Shown here: piece after piece, positions 16,401-23,582 of the stretch
How positions within the stretch are numbered: position 1 is the stretch's first letter
Layout of the letters: the number at the start of each line of letters is the position of its first letter
NCBI GenBank assembly: GCA_017849585.1
Contig: JAFIGT010000006.1
Coordinates: forward strand, 1 to 45,673
From: Verrucomicrobium sp.
GTDB taxonomy: Bacteria; Verrucomicrobiota; Verrucomicrobiia; Methylacidiphilales; UBA1321
Length of the DNA stretch: 45,673 nt
Direction: 5' to 3'
Program-made: the position numbers and the translations under genes
The notes under the pieces: model-generated
Told to the model about the DNA's origin: nothing
The model's input: only the letters and a program-made list of their open reading frames with translations
The model's database searches: none

Positions 16401-17231
16401 ATGATAACCACCACTGCCCCCAGTCGTCTGACCGCTGAAGAAGTCGATCACTACCGCCGCGAAGGCTATCTCAAATTCAACCGCCCCGTCCTGCCCGAGG
16501 ATCGCTTCGCCTCGCTAAAACACTGTTTCGAAGGTCTCCTCCACAACCTGCCCGCCGGGGAACGCCCCGAATCGATGGACGTCCCGCACTTCCTTCACCC
16601 GGAACTCTTCGCATGGGCGTTCGATCCCGCGATCCTTCAAATCGTCGAACCGATCCTCGGTCCCGATCTTGCGCTCTTCTCCACCCACTTCATATGCAAG
16701 CCACAGGGCAACGGCAAGCGCGTGCCATGGCATGAAGATTCCGCCTACTGGAAAGATCAGATCGACCCGATGGAAGTCTGCACCGTCTGGCTCGCGCTCG
16801 ATTCCTCGACCCGGCTCAACGGCTGCATGATGGTCATCCCCCGCACCCACAACACCGGTCAGCGCGGATTCTCCGCTTACGATCCTGTCGATCCCGCGCG
16901 CAACGTCTTCGCCACCGAGATTCGCGCCGACCAACGCGACGACTCCCGCCGCGTTTACCTCGAGCTCGCTCCCAACGAATGCTCCCTGCACGACGCCCGG
17001 ATCATCCATGGCTCCGAACCCAACACCTCCACCCAGCGCCGCTGCGGTTGGACCCTGCGGTTCTGCTCGACCTCGGTGAAATTCAATGAGGAACGATTCA
17101 ACGGCATGCACCAAGTCTACCTCGCCAGCGGCCGCGACCTCGGCGGCAACCGTTACGCCGATCCCTCCCGCGCCTACCCGGAAGTCATCGCCAAACGCAT
17201 CGCCTCCATGCGCTATAAAGGGGCGCACTGA
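16401..17231 (+). CDS. PhyH (phytanoyl-CoA dioxygenase-like) Fe(II)/2-oxoglutarate oxygenase
   Basis: The 276-residue protein begins with LTAEEVDHYRREGYLKF, a common opening of this family. It has the iron site His-x-Asp in VPWHEDSAYWKD and the distal His in ARIIHGSEPN. A following Arg (RRCGWTLRF) probably binds 2-oxoglutarate. These enzymes hydroxylate or halogenate diverse small molecules, and the substrate is unknown here. The ATG at 16401 is preferred; the longer frame upstream is antisense to the AraC gene. It diverges from that regulator, so shared control is likely. An oxygen-using enzyme beside an oxygen-sensitive radical enzyme is a curious pairing. Confidence 0.88.
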   Translation: MITTTAPSRLTAEEVDHYRREGYLKFNRPVLPEDRFASLKHCFEGLLHNLPAGERPESMDVPHFLHPELFAWAFDPAILQIVEPILGPDLALFSTHFICKPQGNGKRVPWHEDSAYWKDQIDPMEVCTVWLALDSSTRLNGCMMVIPRTHNTGQRGFSAYDPVDPARNVFATEIRADQRDDSRRVYLELAPNECSLHDARIIHGSEPNTSTQRRCGWTLRFCSTSVKFNEERFNGMHQVYLASGRDLGGNRYADPSRAYPEVIAKRIASMRYKGAH

Positions 17232-17340
17232 ACCAATTTCCAATCAAAACCTCGCACCGGTGTAGGGCGGCACAGCGGGCCACCTCGACAGCTCCGCAGC
17301 CTTTGCGTCTTGGCGAGCTCTGCGAGAAATACCCCGTGCC

Positions 17341-17548
17341 GCCGCAAAAATGTCGCACACGCAGCTCACATAGCCAACCTAACGCAAACGGTCGGCGCGA
17401 TTATCTGCTAGAAAGGAGTCATGCGCGATGTCTTCTCTTCTCAAATTTCCAATGTGAAATCGGTAATCCCGCTTGTCCCGGACCGGGACCAAGAAAAGGG
17501 TGTAGACGTTGGGAGCGGTTCGGAGCCCACACTCAAAAAATATCACGC
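17341..17548 (+). repeat. Dispersed leader element, copy 2, upstream of dapL
   Basis: The copy runs from GCCGCAAAAATGTCGCACACG to about CACTCAAAAAATATCACG. By hand alignment it is about 94% identical to copy 3 over roughly 170 bases. It contains the box CAGCTCACATAGCCAACCTAACGC, a strong AAAGGAG-TC-ATG start at 17421 opening a 68-residue frame, and the perfect palindrome GTCCCGGACCGGGAC (17475-17489). It ends with the conserved GTAGACGTTGGGAGCGGTTC. The dapL start follows at 17636. With the weak inverted repeat at 17266-17343 it fills the 404 bases between phyH and dapL. Confidence 0.85.
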
Positions 17549-17635
17549 CACCTCTCCCCCCCCTTCCGTCACGTGGCCTTGCAATTCCCCGGAAAGCCGA
17601 TTAGTTTTTCCCCTCACCTTTTACTGATCCCTACT

Positions 17636-18877
17636 ATGCAAGAAAGCTACATCCAGAATCTCTTCGCCGAGCGCATCGGTGGCAACCGTTACGGCAAGGA
17701 CACCGCGATTTACAAGTTCGAGAAGATCAAGCGCGCCAAGCGTGCCGCGCTCGAAGCCAACCCCGGCCAGGAACTCTTCGACCTCGGCGTGGGCGAACCC
17801 GACGAGCCTCCCTTTCCCGAAGTGATCGATCTCCTCTACGCAGAAGCGAAGAAGCCCGAGAACCGCGGCTACTCCGACAACGGCGGCCCCGTCCTCAAGC
17901 AAGCCGCCGCGCGTTACCTGCAAAATCTGTGCGGCGTAACGATCAATCCCGACACGCAAGTATTGCACTCGATCGGCTCGAAGGCGGCCCTCTCGATCCT
18001 CCCCGCCGCGTTGATCAATCCCGGCGACGTGGTCTTGATGACCGTTCCCGGCTATCCCGTTTTTGGCACCCACGCGAAGTACTACGGTGGCGTGGTGCAC
18101 AACCTCAAGCTCACGGCAGAAAACAACTTCCTCCCCGATCTGAAGTCAATCCCGGCGGACGTCCTGGCCAAGGCCAAGGTGCTCGTGATCAACTACCCGA
18201 ACAATCCGACCGGCGCGAGCGCCACGAAGGAATTCTTCGTGGAAGTTGTCGCGTTCGCGAAGAAGAACAATCTCGTCGTCATCCACGATTTCGCCTACGC
18301 CGCGCTCGTGTTCGAGGGCAAGCCGCTCAGCTTCCTCGCCACTCCCGGCGCGATGGATGTGGGCATCGAGCTGCACTCCGCCAGCAAGAATTTCAACATG
18401 ACCGGATGGCGTTGCGGTTTCGTCGCGGGCAATGAGTTGCTGGTGAAAGCCTACGGCGATGTGAAGGACAACACCGACTCCGGTCAGTTCCTCGGCATCC
18501 AGAATGCCGTCGCGTATTGCTTCGATCACCCGGAAATCACGGCCAAGATCGCGGCCAAGTACTCGCGCCGCATGGACCTCCTCGTCCCCGCGCTCAAGAA
18601 GCTCGGCTTCAAGGCCGCCAAGCCCAAAGGTTCGTTCTTCCTCTATGTCGGCATTCCCAAGTCCGCCAGTCGGGAAGGTAAGAAAGTCGACTTCACCAGC
18701 GCAGAAGCATTTTCGCAATGGATGATCACCGAAAACCTCATCTCCACCGTGCCGTGGGATGACGCCGGAACCTTCGTCCGCTTCAGTGTCACCTTCAGCG
18801 CCAAAGGGGAAGCCGAAGAAAAACGCGTGATCGGCGAAATCGAAAAGCGCTTGGCCCGTTACCAATACGAGTTTTAG
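17636..18877 (+). CDS. dapL: LL-diaminopimelate aminotransferase (DapL)
   Basis: The 413-residue PLP enzyme begins MQESYIQNLFAERIGG and has the class I aminotransferase landmarks: LFDLGVGEPDEPPF, the YPNNPTG motif that binds cofactor, and the PLP lysine in SASKNFNMTGWRCGF. DapL makes LL-diaminopimelate from tetrahydrodipicolinate and glutamate in one step, supplying lysine and peptidoglycan; it is known in Verrucomicrobia and Chlamydiae. The ATG at 17636 is chosen because the upstream in-frame extension lies in the leader element. There is no good Shine-Dalgarno sequence. An intrinsic terminator follows the stop. Confidence 0.93.
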   Translation: MQESYIQNLFAERIGGNRYGKDTAIYKFEKIKRAKRAALEANPGQELFDLGVGEPDEPPFPEVIDLLYAEAKKPENRGYSDNGGPVLKQAAARYLQNLCGVTINPDTQVLHSIGSKAALSILPAALINPGDVVLMTVPGYPVFGTHAKYYGGVVHNLKLTAENNFLPDLKSIPADVLAKAKVLVINYPNNPTGASATKEFFVEVVAFAKKNNLVVIHDFAYAALVFEGKPLSFLATPGAMDVGIELHSASKNFNMTGWRCGFVAGNELLVKAYGDVKDNTDSGQFLGIQNAVAYCFDHPEITAKIAAKYSRRMDLLVPALKKLGFKAAKPKGSFFLYVGIPKSASREGKKVDFTSAEAFSQWMITENLISTVPWDDAGTFVRFSVTFSAKGEAEEKRVIGEIEKRLARYQYEF

Positions 18878-18884
18878 TGACCGA

Positions 18885-18920
18885 CGCAAAAAAAGCCTTG
18901 CCGAAGGGGCTTTTTTTGCG
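18885..18920 (+). terminator. Intrinsic terminator after dapL
   Basis: CGCAAAAAAAGCC pairs perfectly with GGCTTTTTTTGCG around a ten-base loop, seven bases after the dapL stop. The stem itself contains the U-tract. Confidence 0.85.
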
Positions 18921-18935
18921 CTAAACCGTTTTATA

Positions 18936-18963
18936 TTGAAAGTCTATCGGGAAAGTTTACTTT
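18936..18963 (+). promoter_or_regulatory. Candidate sigma-70-type promoter for cysK
   Basis: TTGAAA (18936-18941), a 16-base spacer and TACTTT (18958-18963) precede cysK by 20 bases, in an AT-rich 63-base gap after the dapL terminator. The -10 match is modest. Confidence 0.4.
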
Positions 18964-18983
18964 AAAAACTCAAGGAATGATCC

Positions 18984-19946
18984 ATGCCCATCTACAATAA
19001 TATCATCGAAACGATCGGTCGCACACCGCTCATCAAGCTGAACCGCCTCACCGCCGGGCTCGAAGCCACGGTCGCCATCAAAGCCGAATATTTCAATCCC
19101 CTCGGCAGCGTGAAAGATCGTATCGGCGCCGCCCTCATCGAAGCGGGCGAAAAAGCCGGCAAGATCAACAAAGACACGATCATCGTGGAACCCACCTCCG
19201 GCAATACCGGCATCGCCCTGGCCTTCGTCGCCGCCGCGAAAGGATACAAACTCATTCTCACCATGCCGGAAAGCATGAGCTTGGAACGCCGCACGCTCCT
19301 CGCCCTCCTCGGCGCCAAACTCGTCCTCACCCCCGCCGCGGAAGGCATGAAGGGCGCAATCAACAAGGCCAATCAGATCGTGGCCGAAACCCCGAATTCC
19401 TTTATCCCCCAACAGTTCGAGAACGACGCCAACCCGGAAATCCACCGCAAGACCACTGCGGAAGAAATCTGGAAGGACACCGATGGCCAGATCGATATTC
19501 TCATCTCGGCAGTCGGCACCGGCGGAACGATCACCGGTATCAGCGAAGTGATCAAACCCCGCAAGCCCGGCTTCAAGGCCATCGCGGTCGAACCGAAGGA
19601 CTCTCCGGTCATCACCCAGACACTCAAGGGAGAACCGATCAAGCCCGGCCCCCACAAGATCCAGGGCACCGGTGCCGGTTTCGTTCCGAAGAACCTCCAC
19701 CTCCCGATTGTGGACGAAGTGATCACCGTCTCCAACGAAGACGCCCTCGCCACCGCCCGCCGGTTGGCCAAGGAAGAAGGCATCCTCGCCGGCATCTCCT
19801 CCGGCGCGAACGTCTTTGCCGCCATCGAAGTGGCCAAGCGTCCCGAGAACAAGGGCAAGCTCATCGTCACGATTGCCTGCAGCACCGGCGAACGCTACCT
19901 CAGCACCGCCCTCGCCGAGGAAGCCCGCAAAGAAGTCGGCACCTGA
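18984..19946 (+). CDS. cysK: Cysteine synthase A (O-acetylserine sulfhydrylase)
   Basis: The 320-residue PLP enzyme has [16 protein letters not shown] at the start and the cofactor lysine in [11 protein letters not shown]. The substrate loop is [12 protein letters not shown] and the phosphate-binding loop is [14 protein letters not shown]. The C-terminal SSGANVFAA and the late serine in [10 protein letters not shown] are also typical. It makes cysteine from O-acetylserine and sulfide in the cytoplasm. An AAGGA about eight bases before the ATG at 18984 supports the start. It lies between two intrinsic terminators, so it is a single-gene transcript. Confidence 0.95.
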   Translation: MPIYNNIIETIGRTPLIKLNRLTAGLEATVAIKAEYFNPLGSVKDRIGAALIEAGEKAGKINKDTIIVEPTSGNTGIALAFVAAAKGYKLILTMPESMSLERRTLLALLGAKLVLTPAAEGMKGAINKANQIVAETPNSFIPQQFENDANPEIHRKTTAEEIWKDTDGQIDILISAVGTGGTITGISEVIKPRKPGFKAIAVEPKDSPVITQTLKGEPIKPGPHKIQGTGAGFVPKNLHLPIVDEVITVSNEDALATARRLAKEEGILAGISSGANVFAAIEVAKRPENKGKLIVTIACSTGERYLSTALAEEARKEVGT

Positions 19947-19967
19947 TTCGCCCCCGGCGAACTCAAC

Positions 19968-20003
19968 AAAAAGAGCGAGGCCTCACGGTCTCGCTCTTTT
20001 TTT
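19968..20003. terminator. Bidirectional intrinsic terminator between cysK and the response regulator
   Basis: AAAAAGAGCGAGGCC pairs with GGTCTCGCTCTTTTT around TCAC, leaving one mismatch, and is followed by further T residues. A and T runs on both sides let it serve both converging genes. Confidence 0.85.
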
Positions 20004-20019
20004 ATTGGCAACTGAAAGT

Positions 20020-20451
20020 CTAGTGACGAGTCGATTTCACCGCGCGCATCAGCGCCGCGAATAATTCCTCCGGCGGAATCGTCTTGCTGATGTAGCCATT
20101 CGCGCCATCGTGAATTGCCGTCTGCAACTTGTTCTCGTCGTAACCGGCCCCGGTCAAAATCACAATCGGCAGGTTCGCATACTGCTGCCGGATCTGTTGC
20201 AGGATTCCAAACCCTTCATCCGGATCATGCCCCAAGTTTAAATCCAGCACGATCGCATCGCAGGGATTCTTAGCCAACCACTCCATCACTCCGGTCGAGT
20301 CGGGCATCGTCTCGCACAGACAGCCCTGAATCTGGAGAAAATCCCGCAGAAAATGACGCACCCCGCGATCATCATCAATCACGAGGAAATGTTTCACCTC
20401 AAGTTCCTTATCACCCACGTGAGATTGAGCGGCATTAGTTGAGGTGCTCAT
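20020..20451 (-). CDS. Single-domain response regulator (CheY-like receiver)
   Basis: The 143-residue protein is one receiver domain with a short N-terminal extension. The acidic pocket is LVIDDDRG, the phosphoacceptor Asp lies in IVLDLNLG, the switch Thr in VILTGAG, and the conserved Lys in YISKTIPPEEL. There is no output domain, so it must act by protein contact, as in phosphorelays or motility control. No histidine kinase is adjacent. A TATAAT box lies seven bases before the ATG, predicting a leaderless message. Confidence 0.9.
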   Translation of the reverse strand: MSTSTNAAQSHVGDKELEVKHFLVIDDDRGVRHFLRDFLQIQGCLCETMPDSTGVMEWLAKNPCDAIVLDLNLGHDPDEGFGILQQIRQQYANLPIVILTGAGYDENKLQTAIHDGANGYISKTIPPEELFAALMRAVKSTRH

Positions 20452-20458
20452 GGCTTTG

Positions 20459-20486
20459 ATTATAACTTATTTGGTTAGGAACACAA
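20459..20486 (-). promoter_or_regulatory. Strong -10 promoter placing the response-regulator start at the transcript end
   Basis: On the minus strand TATAAT (20464-20459) is perfect. TTGTGT lies 16 bases upstream. Only seven bases separate the -10 box from the ATG at 20451, so transcription would begin at or one base before the start codon. Confidence 0.6.
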
Positions 20487-20569
20487 CTGGGAACACATGA
20501 GTGCTATCGACCGGAAAGTCACCTTTCTAAAGTGGATTCTGAGAAGGCTTGCCGAGACACCGGAAACCG

Positions 20570-20640
20570 TTACCCGACATGGATTCGAACCATGAATAAC
20601 GCCTCCAAAGGGCGCTGTGTTACCATTACACCATCGGGTA
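20570..20640 (-). tRNA. tRNA-Gln (anticodon TTG)
   Basis: Read on the minus strand, TACCCGA pairs with TCGGGTA as the acceptor stem. The D arm is GTGT/ACAC, the anticodon arm is GCGCC-CTTTGGA-GGCGT with anticodon TTG, and the T arm is CATGG-TTCGAAT-CCATG. All stems are intact; the discriminator base is A and CCA is not encoded. Confidence 0.95.
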
Positions 20641-20789
20641 ATAAGAGGGCTCTATTCTCAGGAGAAAGATCGGTTTGTCAAACCTCGAAAACAGGGAAAT
20701 TGCATAATATCGCGTGTAAAGTGATGTCCTCAACGTCTTTTGATTTGCTCCCGCCCGCGGCACCCACTACACTACCCCACTCAGCTAAC

Positions 20790-20862
20790 GGTCCCATCGT
20801 CTAGTTGGTTAGGACACAGCCCTCTCAAGGCTGGCGCACGGGTTCGAATCCCGTTGGGACTA
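20790..20862 (+). tRNA. tRNA-Glu (anticodon CTC)
   Basis: The acceptor stem is GGTCCCA/TGGGACT, the D arm GTCT/GGAC, and the anticodon arm CAGCC-CTCTCAA-GGCTG with anticodon CTC. The T arm is ACGGG-TTCGAAT-CCCGT. The discriminator is A and CCA is not encoded. It diverges from tRNA-Gln; the 149 bases between them show nothing else I can name. Confidence 0.95.
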
Positions 20863-20925
20863 TTTCTTCTCGTTTTTCGGAAGAAACGATGTACAGACTC
20901 GCAAATCCAGATTCTGTTGAATAGG

Positions 20926-21552
20926 ATGACGGTCGACACGACACAACTCCCATCGCCAATGAATCACGTTTTCGTAGATTTCGAGAATGTCCATGAGATT
21001 GACCTCGCGGTGATCGGTAATAAATCCGTCCTCTTGACCCTGCTCCTGGGCGCCAACCATTCCAAGCTGGATGTATCTCTGGTCGAGAGAATGATGACGC
21101 ATCCCTCCTCAGTTCAGCTCCTGCGGCTCTCATCATCTGGCAGGAATGCGCTCGATTTCGCCTTGGCTTTCTATTTAGGAAAAGCAGCCACAACCGATCC
21201 GACCGGATCTTTTCACATTATTTCAAAAGACAAGGGATTCGATCCACTGGTCAAGCATTTGCGAGACCATCAGATTGAGGTCCACCGTCACGATAATTTC
21301 TCGATCCTGACATTTTCTGTTCCGCCCAAAACCCAAGCCCGCAAGCCCGACAATTTATTTGTCCGCGTTCTAAATCACCTACGAAAGAACAAGACCAACC
21401 GCCCCACGCGAAAGAAGACGTTGATGCGCCATTTGCTTGGGTTCGCAGGAAATTCCGCCACTGAATCCAACGTACTGGATTTGATCGAGAAGCTGCAGAC
21501 AGAGGGACATATGGAAATTGATGACAAGGGCGCGGTGACTTACCACTTGTAA
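20926..21552 (+). CDS. PIN-like (NYN-type) nuclease-fold protein
   Basis: The 208-residue protein starts near HVFVDFENVHEIDL, the acidic opening strand of PIN/NYN-like domains. It keeps the later acidic motifs SGRNALDFALAFYLG and FHIISKDKGFDPLVKHL. Such folds bind a metal and cleave RNA, but activity here is unproven. A basic C-terminal region (about residues 140-208) resembles a winged helix. The start is uncertain: ATG 20926 directly follows AGG, while ATG 20959 begins MNHVFVDFEN. It lies just after tRNA-Glu in a stretch that looks less GC-rich, which hints at acquired DNA. Confidence 0.75.
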   Translation: MTVDTTQLPSPMNHVFVDFENVHEIDLAVIGNKSVLLTLLLGANHSKLDVSLVERMMTHPSSVQLLRLSSSGRNALDFALAFYLGKAATTDPTGSFHIISKDKGFDPLVKHLRDHQIEVHRHDNFSILTFSVPPKTQARKPDNLFVRVLNHLRKNKTNRPTRKKTLMRHLLGFAGNSATESNVLDLIEKLQTEGHMEIDDKGAVTYHL

Positions 21553-21560
21553 CGCACCGC

Positions 21561-22556
21561 TTAAGCTTTGGCGTCGCGTCGTCCGCGAATGCAAAGCACC
21601 ATCCCCCCACCGACGACCACCAGCATCCACGTGTTCGGTTCCGGCACGACGTTATATCCGAGATCTTTCCACATCCCGAGCTCTGTCGCGGAGTAGCTGA
21701 AGTTCGGTGGGTTCTCCGAATCCGAGGGAAACATGATCAGGCTCTCCGAGGTGTTCACCGTGAAATCCAGATGGCTCATGCTGCTGCCATCCTCGTACGG
21801 ATTCGGTGCGTAGATTTTGATAGGCGTGCCGTTGGCATCGTTGCCATACTGCCCGGTCCAAAAGACATTCGTGCTCGTCGTCGCCGCTTTCCGCAAAGCA
21901 TCGGTTCCCATGCTGATTAAAGAAGTGCTACCCTCCGCAAGGTAGTAATCAAAGATTGAGGGCGTTCCGCCTTGGTAGGTTCCGTCCTCATTATCGACCA
22001 ACGAGAGAAATCCCAAGCCATGGCCAATCTCGTGAATCATCGTCGTGTACAAGCTTTCTGTTCCCGCCGCCTTGGATGTGGTGGAAAAATCCCACGTGAC
22101 CGTCGAGTTGAGATTCAGCTCGATATGCGTGCCCGTCACCACTTCGCTCTTTGCCAGGTGATTGGCCAAAGTGGATGAGTAGTTGACACCCGTTCGGATC
22201 TGCGTATTCGTCGGCTGAAGCGCCAATAATTGCGCACCGGTTTTCCAATCTCCACTCGGGCCGGCGTTCGCGACTTGGTTTCCACTCAGCGCTTTCCAAG
22301 AGACGGCGATGTTCCATGTCTCGCCCGCATAACTTTCCTGAAATGTGCTCCCGTAATAACTCACCACGGAATTCCAGACGGAGGTGACATTCACGCGATT
22401 GGGATCATCCGCTGGCGTAGTTCCCCAATCCCAAGTCGTTGTAATCGTAATGGCCGAGCTCGGGAGTAACCCTCCGCTCAAGCAGAGAAGTCCAGCAAGC
22501 ATCGCTCGCCTGATGAGGCTAAAGAAGGATCGGCAAATCATTGAGTTCTGAGACAT
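21561..22556 (-). CDS. Secreted zinc metalloprotease with PEP-CTERM sorting signal
   Basis: The 331-residue protein has a signal peptide (about residues 1-35) and a zinc site HEIGHGLGF (His-175, Glu-176, His-179) of the HExxH type. It ends with a classic PEP-CTERM tail from residue 304: VPEPNTW, a hydrophobic span, then Arg-rich GRRDAKA. Such proteins are processed by exosortase and displayed or released at the cell surface, often together with extracellular polysaccharide. No exosortase gene is in the window. The substrate is unknown. It converges on the PIN-like gene with eight bases between. Confidence 0.88.
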   Translation of the reverse strand: MSQNSMICRSFFSLIRRAMLAGLLCLSGGLLPSSAITITTTWDWGTTPADDPNRVNVTSVWNSVVSYYGSTFQESYAGETWNIAVSWKALSGNQVANAGPSGDWKTGAQLLALQPTNTQIRTGVNYSSTLANHLAKSEVVTGTHIELNLNSTVTWDFSTTSKAAGTESLYTTMIHEIGHGLGFLSLVDNEDGTYQGGTPSIFDYYLAEGSTSLISMGTDALRKAATTSTNVFWTGQYGNDANGTPIKIYAPNPYEDGSSMSHLDFTVNTSESLIMFPSDSENPPNFSYSATELGMWKDLGYNVVPEPNTWMLVVVGGGMVLCIRGRRDAKA

Positions 22557-22804
22557 ATAAATGAGTTGGTAGTTCTGATTCTTACGGGCTGGAACTCAAG
22601 CAGCAGTTCGCTTTCCAGAACAGCTCATTTATTATCCTACTGGTAAGTAGAAGAAGCGATTATTCTGAGAAATCCCTCTATCACTCCAGCTCATAACGCT
22701 CTCTGAATTTCAGACCATTTCTGAAATTTCCCCTCCGCCTCAGGTTTTACGAAAAAGCCGGTTGCTTGAGATGAAAAGAGAGCGATGTGATAGATTTTTT
22801 ATGT

Positions 22805-22834
22805 TTGAGCTGTCCAATTCAGGACCGATATTCT
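22805..22834 (+). promoter_or_regulatory. Candidate promoter for the L,D-transpeptidase gene
   Basis: TTGAGC (22805-22810), an 18-base spacer and TATTCT (22829-22834) lie 16 bases before the ATG. They sit in an AT-rich intergenic stretch (22557-22850) where I see no other feature. Confidence 0.45.
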
Positions 22835-22850
22835 AAAGACATAAAAACCC

Positions 22851-23561
22851 ATGAGTGGCGCTCAGTCCCATCCTCTGAAACTCACCATTTGCCCGGCAGT
22901 CCTGCTGCTTCTGGCATTCACCCTTTCCTCTGTTCCGGCTCAAGCGGACGATAAGGACAAATCCAACTCCAGTTCCTTTTCCGTGGAAATGCCGCGCAAT
23001 CGTTCCGGCAGCAAACATGGAGCCACGACGCAATACCGCAAATCCCTGAGCGTCGTTCGCACGCAGGATTGGCCGTTTCGTTGGGAACCGGATCCCGCCA
23101 AGCCGATCACACGGGTGGAAATTAAACTCGGCGAACAACGTATTTATTTTATGCAAGGGTCTCTCGTGGTAGGCGAAGGCCCGGTATCGACGGGTCGCGC
23201 CGGTTTCGATACGACGCCCGGTTCCTTCAAAGTTTTAGCCAAGGAAAAGCTCCACTATTCCAATCTTTACGGCGAATACGTGGACAAGAACGGTCGCACG
23301 GTCAATACCAGCGCCGAAGCCGGAGATCCGATTCCGAAGGGTTTGAGTTATCGCCCCTCACCGATGCCGTACTTCCTGCGCATCAGCGACACGGGCACAG
23401 GCATGCATGAAGGTTGGCTACCCGGCTATGCTGCGTCGCATGGGTGCATCCGGCTGCCGCGCAAATTGGCGCCACTGATTTTCCCGGCAATTCCCGTGGG
23501 CTGCCCAGTCATCATCATCCCCGATGAAGAGACCGCGCGCAAAGTGGCCAAGAATAATTAG
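22851..23561 (+). CDS. Exported L,D-transpeptidase (YkuD domain)
   Basis: The 236-residue protein has a signal peptide ending near SSVPAQA. The YkuD domain spans about residues 87-225. Its active site is intact: His-186 in GMHEGWLPG and the nucleophile Cys-199 in SHGCIRLP. The family cross-links peptidoglycan stems or attaches proteins to the wall in the periplasm. The N-terminal 50 residues after the signal are Ser/Lys-rich and probably disordered. It ends 21 bases before the mutL stop on the other strand. Confidence 0.9.
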   Translation: MSGAQSHPLKLTICPAVLLLLAFTLSSVPAQADDKDKSNSSSFSVEMPRNRSGSKHGATTQYRKSLSVVRTQDWPFRWEPDPAKPITRVEIKLGEQRIYFMQGSLVVGEGPVSTGRAGFDTTPGSFKVLAKEKLHYSNLYGEYVDKNGRTVNTSAEAGDPIPKGLSYRPSPMPYFLRISDTGTGMHEGWLPGYAASHGCIRLPRKLAPLIFPAIPVGCPVIIIPDEETARKVAKNN

Positions 23562-23582
23562 GGACGAGCCGCATCTGCGGCA

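Noticed and set aside
20385-20402. parS-like sequence TGTTTCACCTCAAGTT
   Set aside because: Only the left half matches TGTTTCACGTGAAACA (about 11 of 16), and it lies inside the response-regulator gene.
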